A model generated the notes under the pieces. That model worked only from the letters and a program-made list of their open reading frames with translations. It ran no database searches and was not told where the DNA came from. Source: Tritonibacter litoralis (GTDB taxonomy: Bacteria; Pseudomonadota; Alphaproteobacteria; Rhodobacterales; Rhodobacteraceae). From it: DNA of 64,000 bases. The first letter of the stretch is position 1; each line of letters begins with the position of its first letter. The stretch lies in NCBI RefSeq assembly GCF_009496005.1, contig NZ_WIBF01000005.1:124001-188000 (forward strand). The letters are read 5' to 3'. Shown here piece after piece: positions 35,052 through 43,166 of this stretch. Made by a program: the position numbers and the translations under genes.

Positions 35052-36472
35052 GCGGCCACCGGGCTTTGCTTGCTGACGCTGACCCGATTGCGTCCGGCGT
35101 TCTTGGCTGCATAAAGCGCCTGATCCGCTTTGGCGATCAGATCAGCGGCTGACAGATCTCTCATCTGGCGCGTGCTGCCAATCACTGCGCCAACGCTGAT
35201 GGTCATCTTGATCGGTTGATCGATGCCTGCGACCCGAAACGGACGTTCATTAATCGCGTCACAGAAATCCGCAGCGGATTTTGCGGCATCGCTGGCGCTT
35301 TGACCGGGGAGCACAAACAGGAACTCTTCACCGCCGATCCGCGCCAGCAGATCCTTGGGCGTGATCATCATTTTGAGCCGGGCGGCGGTTTCAATCAGCA
35401 CCGCATCGCCGACGGGATGGCCATAAAGGTCGTTGACCTGTTTGAAATGGTCCAGATCCGCCACCATCAGCGCAAAGCTTTCGCCCGTGGCGCGGGCGTC
35501 CTGCAGAACCCGGTCCAGAAACGGCATCGCATAACGCCGGTTGTGCAGACCCGTCATCATATCCGAGGAGGCTGCCTTCAATTCGCTGTGGATACTGGCG
35601 CGCAGGCGGTCCTCTTGCAGCTTTTGGGTCAGCTGGGCTCGCAGCCGCATGGCCAGCTCGGCCGGGTTGAAGCCGGATTGAACGACATCATGGGCGCCGC
35701 GATCCAGGGCTTCGGCAGCAATCTCTGGTGTGTCCTGATCGGGCAGAGCTACAATGATCGATTGGCGCGTTGCCGCGCGGGCCCGCAGATCCGCAACCAG
35801 GCGCAGGCCCAGCCCGGCGGTGTCTGGGTTCAGCTCGATCACAATGGCATCCGGCACCGGCGCGCTCATCAAACCGCGAATATCCGTCAGGTCGTGGCAG
35901 CGCAGCCCAAAGGGGGCAAACTCTTCCAAGGCCTTTTTCCAGTTGCGCCCCATCAGCTTAGTCTCGGTGACCAAGGCAACGGTAGCGGCGCGCAGGGGTT
36001 CCATCTGGCCAAATTCAATCGAACTGTGGCGCATGGCACCGGCGGCATCGCGCTGCAGGCGCAGCTCTTCCTTGGCGCTGCGGGCGCGCAGCAGGCTGCG
36101 AATGCGGGCGTGTAGAACCAAATCATCAATCGGGTGACATATCACGTCTTCCACGCCGGCCGCCAATGCGTCCAGCCGCGCCGTTGTGCATCCTTTGGCA
36201 TCAACTGCGATCACGGGAACGTTGCGCAGCCTCTCCTCGCGCTGCGTAGCGGATTTCACATCACAAGCGGTACCGTCCGAAACAGCCAGGGCGGTGATAA
36301 TCAGGTCTGGGGTGCAAATGCGCAGTTTATGATGCATCTCCTTCAGGTCGCCTGCTTGGACCACATCAAAGAAAGCATCAGCCAGTTGCACCTTGAGCGC
36401 AATCCGGTTGGTGGAGACCCCGTCTATAACAAGGATTGTTCCTTGCACCTGATTTCCCTTCGAAGCTTGCAT
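35048..36472 (-). CDS. PleD-like diguanylate cyclase, two degenerate receivers
   Basis: A 474-residue protein with domains REC (about 10-130), REC (about 155-280) and GGDEF (about 305-465) in the PleD order. The active-site loop reads GGEEF, compatible with c-di-GMP synthesis, and TGLHNRRY and DLDHFKQVND precede it. In the first receiver the phospho-acceptor position is Ala (A61, within PDLIITALAVSDG). In the second it is Glu (PDAIVIELNP). Control by phosphorylation therefore looks lost or altered. Confidence 0.9.
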   Translation of the reverse strand: MQASKGNQVQGTILVIDGVSTNRIALKVQLADAFFDVVQAGDLKEMHHKLRICTPDLIITALAVSDGTACDVKSATQREERLRNVPVIAVDAKGCTTARLDALAAGVEDVICHPIDDLVLHARIRSLLRARSAKEELRLQRDAAGAMRHSSIEFGQMEPLRAATVALVTETKLMGRNWKKALEEFAPFGLRCHDLTDIRGLMSAPVPDAIVIELNPDTAGLGLRLVADLRARAATRQSIIVALPDQDTPEIAAEALDRGAHDVVQSGFNPAELAMRLRAQLTQKLQEDRLRASIHSELKAASSDMMTGLHNRRYAMPFLDRVLQDARATGESFALMVADLDHFKQVNDLYGHPVGDAVLIETAARLKMMITPKDLLARIGGEEFLFVLPGQSASDAAKSAADFCDAINERPFRVAGIDQPIKMTISVGAVIGSTRQMRDLSAADLIAKADQALYAAKNAGRNRVSVSKQSPVAA

Positions 36473-36541
36473 TCTGTTTGTTAGGAGTTTTTATGAGACT
36501 GGTTAAGAAACCCTTTCCCATCTAGCTAAAACTGTTCCGAT

Positions 36542-36826
36542 ATGCCGAAATCCGCTCATGCCGCTGAAACTCTGGCCCTGAAAGCACTGGCCTGGCTGGT
36601 CAGCCAAGAAGACCTGTTGCCGGTTTTCCTGGGGTCATCCGGTGCAAGCGAAGCGGATTTAAGGGAACAGGCGCAGGATCCGGTGTTTTTGGCTTCGGTG
36701 CTGGACTTTCTGTTGATGGATGATGCCTGGATTGTCGGGTTCTGCGATGCGGCTCAGGTCGGCTATGAAACGCCGATGCAGGCCCGTGCGCAACTTCCGG
36801 GTGGCGCACAGATCAACTGGACTTGA
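36542..36826 (+). CDS. DUF3572 protein
   Basis: A 94-residue DUF3572 protein (ETLALKALAWLVSQEDLLPVFLGSSG, VLDFLLMDDAWIVGFCDA). Function unknown; the family is typical of alphaproteobacteria and often lies next to pleD. It is divergent from the PleD-like gene with 69 bases between. Confidence 0.83.
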   Translation: MPKSAHAAETLALKALAWLVSQEDLLPVFLGSSGASEADLREQAQDPVFLASVLDFLLMDDAWIVGFCDAAQVGYETPMQARAQLPGGAQINWT

Positions 36827-36886
36827 TAATCCCGCGGAAAATGGCAGAACGCTTGGGCATTTGATACGAGCAGGAGAGGTGAGGCA

Positions 36887-37582
36887 ATGTCAATTGATGC
36901 GATCTTGTTCGACAAAGATGGCACGCTGTTTGAATTTTCAGCGACGTGGGACACCTGGTCGGCGGGGATCATTCACACCCTGGCAGACGGTGCCGAGGAC
37001 TTGGCCCACCGGCTGGCTGCTGCAATCGATTTTGATCTTGTAAATCAACAATTTCACCCCAATAGCATCGCGATTGCTGGCACCACCAGCGAGATCGTGA
37101 CAGCGCTGTTGCCGCATCTGCCCGGACGGCAGCCTGATGAGTTGGAAGCCTTTTTGAGCGATGAGGCTGCAAGCGCGCCTTTGGTGGAGGCGGCGCCTTT
37201 GCAGGGGTTGCTGACTGGGTTGCGTGAAAACGGGTTGAAGCTGGGAGTTATGACAAACGACTCTGAGGCGTCTGCGCTCTCTCAGCTGGACAGGGCTGGG
37301 GTGCGGGATCACTTTACCTTTGTTGCTGGATGCGACAGCGGTTTTGGGGCCAAGCCGGATCCGGATCCGTTATTGGCCTTCTGCAATGCTGCACAGGTTG
37401 AACCTGCGCGGACCGTAATGGTTGGCGACAGTCTGCATGATCTTCATGCGGGCCGCGCCGCTGGCATGCAAAGCATCGGTGTTTTGACCGGAACCGCAAC
37501 GCGGGCTGATCTGAGCCCTCACGCGGACGTCGTTTTAAATCATATTGGGGAGATACCAGCATGGATGACCGAGAATCGTTAA
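36887..37582 (+). CDS. HAD-superfamily phosphatase
   Basis: A 231-residue HAD hydrolase resembling phosphoglycolate phosphatase. Motif I is LFDKDGTLF with the nucleophile and acid aspartates. Motif II is VMTNDS, the lysine is in GAKPDPDPLL, and motif IV is VMVGDSLHDL. The substrate is unproven. It is 60 bases after the DUF3572 gene. Confidence 0.87.
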   Translation: MSIDAILFDKDGTLFEFSATWDTWSAGIIHTLADGAEDLAHRLAAAIDFDLVNQQFHPNSIAIAGTTSEIVTALLPHLPGRQPDELEAFLSDEAASAPLVEAAPLQGLLTGLRENGLKLGVMTNDSEASALSQLDRAGVRDHFTFVAGCDSGFGAKPDPDPLLAFCNAAQVEPARTVMVGDSLHDLHAGRAAGMQSIGVLTGTATRADLSPHADVVLNHIGEIPAWMTENR

Positions 37583-37612
37583 GCTTTCCCCTTGTTTCTA
37601 TCGCCAGAATCT

Positions 37613-37652
37613 CATGTTTTGCGTGTCACATCAGCATGTTTTGCGTGTCGCA
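37613..37652. repeat. Tandem 18-bp direct repeat upstream of the H-NOX gene
   Basis: CATGTTTTGCGTGTC(A/G)CA occurs twice, at 37613-37630 and 37635-37652, with a 22-bp period (about two helical turns). A more degenerate TTTTGCCGTGTTGTCGCC follows near 37681-37700. The 235-base gap 37583-37817 otherwise holds only the promoter region of the H-NOX gene. The repeats look like tandem regulator sites. Confidence 0.6.
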
Positions 37653-37817
37653 CCAGATAGCATCTTAGCTTTGTGATTGTATTTTGCCGTGTTGTCGCCA
37701 CGATTTTGGCTTGAAACATGGTTTTGTTGTACTGAGAGGCTGTGGAATTTGGAGAATTCGGCCTTTGTTAATAAAGCCGGGTCCATATTGGACAAATGAA
37801 CAACAAGGGGCCAAGCG

Positions 37818-38405
37818 ATGCATGGTCTAATCAACAAAGCGATACAAGCGTTTGTCACCGATACATATGGGGCAGACCGCTGGAGATCCGTGATGGATTT
37901 GGCCGGGCTCGGGTTTGTCGAGTTCGAGGCGATGTTGATTTATCCTGACGACCAATCCCACAAAGTGCTTTCAGCGATGGAAACAGTCTTGGAGCGGCCC
38001 TTGGTTGAGATGCTTGAGGATATGGGAACATTCCTTGTGTCCAATCCCCAGGCCGAAGCCCTGCGCCGCCTGTTGCGGTTTGGTGGGGTGGACTATGTGG
38101 AATTTCTTTATTCACTGGATGACCTTCCGGACCGGGCGCGGTTGGCGGTGTCTGATCTGCACCTTCCCGCGCTTGAATTGATCGAGCAGGGACCTGGGCA
38201 ATTTGAACTGATATGCGCGCCGGGCCTGCCCGGATTTTCCAATGTCATGATGGGCATCTTGCGGGCCATGGCGGATGACTATGGCGATCTGGTGATCTTG
38301 GACCACGCAGGCCAGCGCGACGGTGCTGATATTATTGCGGTCACTCATGTCGAATCTCAGTTCGCAGAAGGTCGCTCCTTTAGCTTGGGAGCCCACAGCT
38401 TATGA
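37818..38405 (+). CDS. H-NOX (heme NO-binding) family protein lacking the heme His
   Basis: A 195-residue H-NOX/HNOB family protein beginning MHGLINKAIQAFVTDTYG, with the proximal-helix region VEFLYSLDDLPDRARLAV. Where H-NOX proteins have the haem-ligating histidine in the L-D-x-V-H pattern, this protein has P104. The YxSxR propionate motif aligns with ICAPG (132-136) and is lost. It therefore probably does not bind haem in the canonical way. It overlaps the following HNOBA-GGDEF gene (ATGA). AAGGGG precedes the ATG. Confidence 0.85.
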   Translation: MHGLINKAIQAFVTDTYGADRWRSVMDLAGLGFVEFEAMLIYPDDQSHKVLSAMETVLERPLVEMLEDMGTFLVSNPQAEALRRLLRFGGVDYVEFLYSLDDLPDRARLAVSDLHLPALELIEQGPGQFELICAPGLPGFSNVMMGILRAMADDYGDLVILDHAGQRDGADIIAVTHVESQFAEGRSFSLGAHSL

Positions 38406-39391
38406 TGACGCCGCAGCAACTCTCAGATTTTGCCAGTAAAATCTGCCCTATGCATGTGATTATCGATGCATCTGGAAAGATCACATCAGCGGGGCCGACC
38501 CTGCGCAAACTGCGTCCTGAGCTTGAATGGGACGGGGCGGATTTCTTTGCTGTGTTTACCATGTCACGCCCCCGTTGGGTGCGCACGGTCAAGGATATGC
38601 TGTCCTCGGCCGGGGCCAAGCTGCATATGAATTTCGACAGTGAACCGCAAACCGGCCTGAAGGCAGTGTTGGCACCGTTGCCCGATGGCGGTGGCTTCTT
38701 GAACATGTCCTTTGGCATTTCCGTTCTGGAAGCCGTGCAGGATTATGACCTGACAAGCGCGGATTTTTCACCCACCGATCTCACGATCGAGATGCTGTAT
38801 CTGGTGGAAGCAAAATCAGCGGCGATGGAAGCGTCGCGCCAGCTGAATATGCGCTTGCAAGGGGCAAAGATCGCTGCGGAAGAGCAGGCCTTTACCGATA
38901 CACTGACTGGTTTGAAAAACCGTCGCGCGATGGACCACGTTCTGGCACGCATGATTGCGGCAGGCCGTGAATTTGCGTTGATGCATGTGGATCTGGACTT
39001 CTTCAAACAGGTCAACGACACGATGGGTCATGCGGCTGGGGATGCGGTGTTGCAGCGCGTGGCCCAAGTTCTGGTGGAATGCACGCGCGATGCGGACACC
39101 GCCGTGCGGGTCGGGGGTGATGAATTCATTCTGTTGCTGGACGGTTTGACCGATCCCAGCAAATTGGAAAACATTGCCAACCGCTTGATCCAAAAACTGG
39201 AACAGCCAATTCCGTTTGAGGGTAAGATGTGCCAGATCTCGGCCAGTGCGGGTACGACTCTGGCTAAAGGCGCCCCTCCACGAGATGCAGCAACCCTCAT
39301 CCACGAGGCGGATCTGGCGCTCTATGCGGCCAAGAATGCGGGCCGTGGTCGGCATCTGTTCTACCAACCCCACATGGAAATGGCCGGTTAA
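38402..39391 (+). CDS. HNOBA-GGDEF diguanylate cyclase
   Basis: A 329-residue protein. The N-terminal about 130 residues (CPMHVIIDASGKITSAGPTL, then GGGFLNMSFGISVLEAV, DLTSADFSPTDLTIEML) match the H-NOX-associated PAS-like domain of soluble guanylate cyclases. A short coiled-coil linker (about 140-165) leads to a GGDEF domain with TGLKNRRAM, DLDFFKQVNDTMGH and an intact VGGDEF active site. It should make c-di-GMP under control of the upstream coupled H-NOX protein. Confidence 0.88.
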   Translation: MMTPQQLSDFASKICPMHVIIDASGKITSAGPTLRKLRPELEWDGADFFAVFTMSRPRWVRTVKDMLSSAGAKLHMNFDSEPQTGLKAVLAPLPDGGGFLNMSFGISVLEAVQDYDLTSADFSPTDLTIEMLYLVEAKSAAMEASRQLNMRLQGAKIAAEEQAFTDTLTGLKNRRAMDHVLARMIAAGREFALMHVDLDFFKQVNDTMGHAAGDAVLQRVAQVLVECTRDADTAVRVGGDEFILLLDGLTDPSKLENIANRLIQKLEQPIPFEGKMCQISASAGTTLAKGAPPRDAATLIHEADLALYAAKNAGRGRHLFYQPHMEMAG

Positions 39392-39530
39392 GTCACACTT
39401 TGTGCCGTGCTGAACCGTTAGGTCGCGACGTCATTTGATGTACGGGGCGGGCACGGCCGTTTGTCCACTTGTCAAATCTACTTTGTGTTTTCACCTTGGG
39501 CTCCACAAATCATCGAAGGGGGAGATCAAG

Positions 39531-40295
39531 ATGGATGTGCGTGGGCAGATTGCAGTGGTCACCGGTGCGGGCAGCGGATTGGGAGAAGCCACAGCGCGCC
39601 ACCTGGCGGCACAAGGCGCGCGCGTGGCCGTGTTTGATGCCAACGAGACGGCGGCGCAGGCTGTTGCGCAAGACATCGATGGGCTTTCGGTTTTTGTTGA
39701 TGTGACGGATCAAACAGCGGTTGAGGCGGGATTTGCAAAGACGCTGTCGACATTTGGCGACGCGCCCCGAATTGTTGTGAATTGCGCGGGCGTGGCCTTG
39801 GGCGCGCGGGTTGTTGGGCGCGAGGGCAAGATGTCCTTTGATGTGTTTGAAAAGACGCTGAAAGTGAACCTGTTTGGAACCTACAACGTCATGAGCCACG
39901 GGGTGCGCCATATGCTGGATCTGCCGGTGCAGCAGGATGGTGAACGTGGGGTGGTCATCAATACGGCTTCGATCGCTTACGAGGATGGGCAATTTGGCCA
40001 GACCGCCTATGCGGCGTCCAAAGGGGCGGTCGCGGCGATGTGTCTGCCCGCCGCGCGTGAGCTTGCTGCCTCAGCGGTGCGTGTGGTTGCCATTGCGCCG
40101 GGCCTGTTTGGCACACCAATGATGCAAAGCCTGCCGGATGAGGTGACCGATAAAATCACCGGCGATGTTCCCTTTCCCGCGCGGCTTGGAGATCCCCGGG
40201 AATATGGGTTGATGGTCGAGCATATTGTGACCAACCCCTATTTGAACGGGACAACCATCCGTCTGGACGGTGCACTGCGCCTGCCGCCGCGATAA
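39531..40295 (+). CDS. Short-chain dehydrogenase (type II 3-hydroxyacyl-CoA DH-like)
   Basis: A 254-residue SDR. The cofactor motif is TGAGSGLG near residue 12, NCAGVALG follows, the catalytic serine lies in INTASIAYEDGQ, and the catalytic YxxxK is YAASK. The sequence resembles 3-hydroxy-2-methylbutyryl/3-hydroxyacyl-CoA dehydrogenases of the HSD17B10 type (C-terminal NPYLNGTTIRLDGALRL). The start follows an AGGGGGAGAT ribosome region. Confidence 0.88.
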   Translation: MDVRGQIAVVTGAGSGLGEATARHLAAQGARVAVFDANETAAQAVAQDIDGLSVFVDVTDQTAVEAGFAKTLSTFGDAPRIVVNCAGVALGARVVGREGKMSFDVFEKTLKVNLFGTYNVMSHGVRHMLDLPVQQDGERGVVINTASIAYEDGQFGQTAYAASKGAVAAMCLPAARELAASAVRVVAIAPGLFGTPMMQSLPDEVTDKITGDVPFPARLGDPREYGLMVEHIVTNPYLNGTTIRLDGALRLPPR

Positions 40296-40359
40296 TGTGA
40301 GGTCAATGCTATCGCCCAGACCATAGTCCGTTCGAAGATTTTAATACTCAATCGGGGAA

Positions 40360-40443
40360 AAGTGGCAGCCCGTAGGGGAATCGAACCCCTCTTTCCAGGT
40401 TGAAAACCTGGCGTCCTAACCGATAGACGAACGGGCCACTCTG
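40360..40443. repeat. 84-bp identical repeat (copy 1) containing tRNA-Glu
   Basis: Identical to 57858-57941 over 84 bases, in the same orientation. The next few bases beyond the promoter-side end are still similar. The two copies flank the methylated-amine locus. Confidence 0.85.
40363..40437 (-). tRNA. tRNA-Glu (anticodon TTC), copy 1
   Basis: Minus-strand cloverleaf of 75 bases including encoded CCA. The acceptor GGCCCGT pairs with ACGGGCT (one G-U). The anticodon stem-loop is CCAGG-TTTTCAA-CCTGG giving TTC, and the T arm is GGGG-TTCGATT-CCCC. It is identical to the second copy at 57861-57935. The bases 40438-40735 that follow on the map show no further gene. Confidence 0.97.
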
Positions 40444-40735
40444 TGCGTGAGGGGGTGTTTACTCACTCTGCTTGTTGGGCGCAAGAGGAATTTTGTGGAA
40501 AACTGGAAAAAAGACCAACTTTTGTCGATCAGGTCTAAGGTGTTGTAAAGGTTTAAAGAAAGCTCTGTTTTGGGCAGGGCGCTGCCGGTGGGCGTCGACG
40601 CCGCCTTGGCCATAGGTGCCGGGGCTCGAATGTCATTGGGTGTTGCGCCTGCGCGGTGTTGCCGGGATACTTGGGCCCTAACCCTGGTGGCGCACCGTTG
40701 CGTCAGCGGCCCAAAAACACAAGAGACACTGATTG

Positions 40736-41401
40736 ATGACTGAAGCGCGCACCGCGGTTTCGGCGGTAACGCCTGGACAAACACCCCTGTCACAAGACCC
40801 CCATGCAGTGCGCGAAGTGCGCGAGAAAAACCTGGAGGTCGCCATTGGTCGTCAGGTGCGTGAATTGCGCAAACGGCAACGGCTGACCGGTGCAGAGCTG
40901 GCCTCTCAGGCGGGTGTATCGGTGGGGATGCTGTCCAAGATTGAAAACGGTGTCATCTCTCCCTCGTTGACCACTTTGCAGGTCTTGGCCAATGCGCTGC
41001 GTGTTCCGGTTATGCAGTTGTTTTCGGGATATGAAGAAACCCGCGGCGCAATGCATGTCAAAGCAGGCGAGGGGGTAGAGACCGATCGTGCGGGAACCCG
41101 TGCGGGGCATCAATATCAGCTGCTGGGTCATATCGGCTCTAACAACACAGGTGTTGTGGTCGAGCCCTATTTGATCACCCTTTCAGACACCAGCGACCGC
41201 TTTCCGACCTTTCAACACGAAGGGATGGAGATGCTTTATGTGCTGGAGGGCGTCGTCGACTATCGCCATGGGGATCAGATGTACCGGTTGGAGCCGGGCG
41301 ATACCCTGTTGTTTGACGCGGATGCGCCCCATGGACCTGCGGAAATGATCGAATTGCCGGTGAAGTTCCTGTCGATCATCAGCTATCCGCAACAGAAGTA
41401 A
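40736..41401 (+). CDS. XRE-cupin transcriptional regulator
   Basis: A 221-residue regulator. The helix-turn-helix (about 37-95: QVRELRKRQRLTGAELASQAGVSVGMLSKIENG) is followed by a C-terminal cupin (about 145-215: HEGMEMLYVLEGVVDYRHGDQMYRLEPGDTLLFDADAPHGP). Such proteins often control catabolism of amines or amino acids. It lies 174 bases upstream of the mgs operon, whose promoter carries palindromes, so it is the best candidate regulator. The ATG at 40736 overlaps an in-frame TTG. Confidence 0.87.
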   Translation: MTEARTAVSAVTPGQTPLSQDPHAVREVREKNLEVAIGRQVRELRKRQRLTGAELASQAGVSVGMLSKIENGVISPSLTTLQVLANALRVPVMQLFSGYEETRGAMHVKAGEGVETDRAGTRAGHQYQLLGHIGSNNTGVVVEPYLITLSDTSDRFPTFQHEGMEMLYVLEGVVDYRHGDQMYRLEPGDTLLFDADAPHGPAEMIELPVKFLSIISYPQQK

Positions 41402-41472
41402 TCCACATTTTTCAGATCTGAGCTCACAATTGCCCAAAACTTAAGCAGGTTTCGGGCCCTCTTGCCTTGTGT

Positions 41473-41526
41473 GAAAATAAATTTCCCACAGGGAAATAAA
41501 ATTGATTGAAGGGAAATCAATTTTCC
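41473..41526 (+). promoter_or_regulatory. Palindromic operator region of the mgs operon
   Basis: Contains GAAAATAAATTTCCCA (41473-41488), which recurs inverted upstream of tmm (48031-48046). It also contains a perfect palindrome ATTTCCC-ACA-GGGAAAT (41481-41497) and a second inverted repeat GGAAA-TCAA-TTTTCC (41512-41526). Half-sites of the form GGAAA/TTTCC dominate. Probably bound by a locus-specific regulator. Confidence 0.6.
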
Positions 41527-41575
41527 TGTTAGTCAATTTGTGACGGCGCAAAGCCGAAGCAATACGGAGAGAGAT

Positions 41576-42466
41576 ATGTGTGGCATCGTAGGGCTGTTCC
41601 TGAAAAAGGACGAGCTGCGCCCGCGTTTGGGGGATCTGCTGACGGATATGTTGATCACGATGACAGATCGTGGCCCTGACAGCGCAGGCATTGCAATTTA
41701 TGGCGACGCGGTTGCCGGTCAGACCAAAGTGACAATTCAGTCGGACACGCCGGATGTGGATTTCGATGGGTTGGAAGCCGCGCTGAGCACTGCCATCGAT
41801 GCGCCGGTCGCGGTCAAAGTGATCAGCACCCATGCGGTTGTGACCCTGCCTGAGGGAAAGGAAGCCGCAGGGATTGCCGCGCTTGAAGAAAAAGGCCTGC
41901 GGATTATGGGGTCGGGTCAGGCGATGGAAATCTTCAAAGAGGTTGGCCTGCCCAAGGATGTCGCAGAGCGCTTTGGCCTGCGGGACATGGGGGGCAGCCA
42001 CGGCATTGGTCACACGCGGATGGCCACGGAATCTGCTGTAACAACGCTGGGCGCACACCCTTTCTCTACGGCGGATGATCAGTGTTTGGTCCACAATGGA
42101 TCGCTGTCAAATCACAATCAGATGCGCCGCACCCTGGCCCGCAAAGGGGTGATGACCCGGACTGAGAACGACACAGAAGTGGGCGCGGCCTATATCTCGT
42201 CTCGGATCGCAGAGGGAGCTTCCCTGGGAGAGGCGTTGGAAGGCACGCTGGAAGATCTGGACGGGTTTTTCACTTTTGTGACCGGAACCAAGGACGGCTT
42301 TGGTGTTGTACGCGACCCGATTGCCTGCAAACCGGCGGTTATGGCCGAGACCGAAGACTACGTGGCCTTTGCTTCCGAGTATCGCGCGTTTGCGGATCTG
42401 CCGGGGATCGAGGCTGCCAAGGTTTGGGAGCCGGAACCCGCAACTGTTTATTTCTGGGAGCGCTAA
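41576..42466 (+). CDS. mgsA: N-methylglutamate synthase subunit A (class II glutaminase)
   Basis: A 296-residue class II glutamine amidotransferase domain protein (PurF/GlxB type) starting MCGIVGLF with the N-terminal nucleophile Cys2. MTDRGPDSAGIAIYG, GIGHTRMATES and VHNGSLSNHNQMRR are conserved glutaminase segments. In the indirect methylamine pathway MgsABC turns gamma-glutamylmethylamide into N-methylglutamate. The following mgsB, mgsC and gmaS support this over the paralogous glutamate synthase or GlxBCD identity. The start is set by the required Met-Cys. Confidence 0.9.
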   Translation: MCGIVGLFLKKDELRPRLGDLLTDMLITMTDRGPDSAGIAIYGDAVAGQTKVTIQSDTPDVDFDGLEAALSTAIDAPVAVKVISTHAVVTLPEGKEAAGIAALEEKGLRIMGSGQAMEIFKEVGLPKDVAERFGLRDMGGSHGIGHTRMATESAVTTLGAHPFSTADDQCLVHNGSLSNHNQMRRTLARKGVMTRTENDTEVGAAYISSRIAEGASLGEALEGTLEDLDGFFTFVTGTKDGFGVVRDPIACKPAVMAETEDYVAFASEYRAFADLPGIEAAKVWEPEPATVYFWER

Positions 42467-42469
42467 GCG

Positions 42470-43156
42470 ATGGGAAACACATTGGATATGGCGCAGCTTG
42501 AACTGCGCGCCGTGAACAGCACCCTGCAAGAGGCCGCAAGCACCAAGGCAAACGACGCCTATGTCATTGATAATCCGCGTGGCAGCCATGCGCTGGCCTG
42601 TGGCCTGAACGGCCCCGTGGATGTGACCATCAATGGTTCAACTGGCTATTACTGCGCGGGCATGAACCAGGATGCCTCGGTCACCGTCAAAGGGTCTGCG
42701 GGTCCGGGTGTGGCCGAAAACATGATGTCCGGAACCGTCACCATCGAAGGGGATGCCAGCCAATATGCAGGCGCGACCGGGCATGGTGGACTGCTGAATA
42801 TCAAAGGCAATGCGTCGTCACGCTGCGGGATCTCGATGAAGGGGATCGACATCGTGGTGCATGGCTCCATCGGACATATGTCCGCTTTTATGGGCCAAAA
42901 GGGCAATCTTGTTGTGCTGGGCGACGCGGGCGATGCACTGGGTGACAGCCTGTACGAAGCGCGCCTGTTTGTGCGTGGGACCGTGAAGTCTCTGGGAGCG
43001 GATTGTGTCGAGAAGGAGATGCGACCCGAGCATCTGGAATTCCTGGCCGACATTCTTGCCAAGGCCGGAGCGGAAGCCAAACCGGAAGAGTTCAAACGTT
43101 ATGGCTCGGCCCGGACGCTTTACAATTTCGACATCGACAATGCTGACGCCTACTGA
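42470..43156 (+). CDS. mgsB: N-methylglutamate synthase subunit B (GXGXG domain)
   Basis: A 228-residue protein homologous to the C-terminal GXGXG beta-helix domain of glutamate synthase. It shows repeating glycine-rich turns (GSTGYYCAGMNQDASVTVKG, SGTVTIEGDASQYAG, GGLLNIKGNASSRCG). It is a structural subunit linking the glutaminase and synthase parts. It starts 3 bases after mgsA. Confidence 0.9.
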   Translation: MGNTLDMAQLELRAVNSTLQEAASTKANDAYVIDNPRGSHALACGLNGPVDVTINGSTGYYCAGMNQDASVTVKGSAGPGVAENMMSGTVTIEGDASQYAGATGHGGLLNIKGNASSRCGISMKGIDIVVHGSIGHMSAFMGQKGNLVVLGDAGDALGDSLYEARLFVRGTVKSLGADCVEKEMRPEHLEFLADILAKAGAEAKPEEFKRYGSARTLYNFDIDNADAY

Positions 43157-43166
43157 GGAGTGACAG

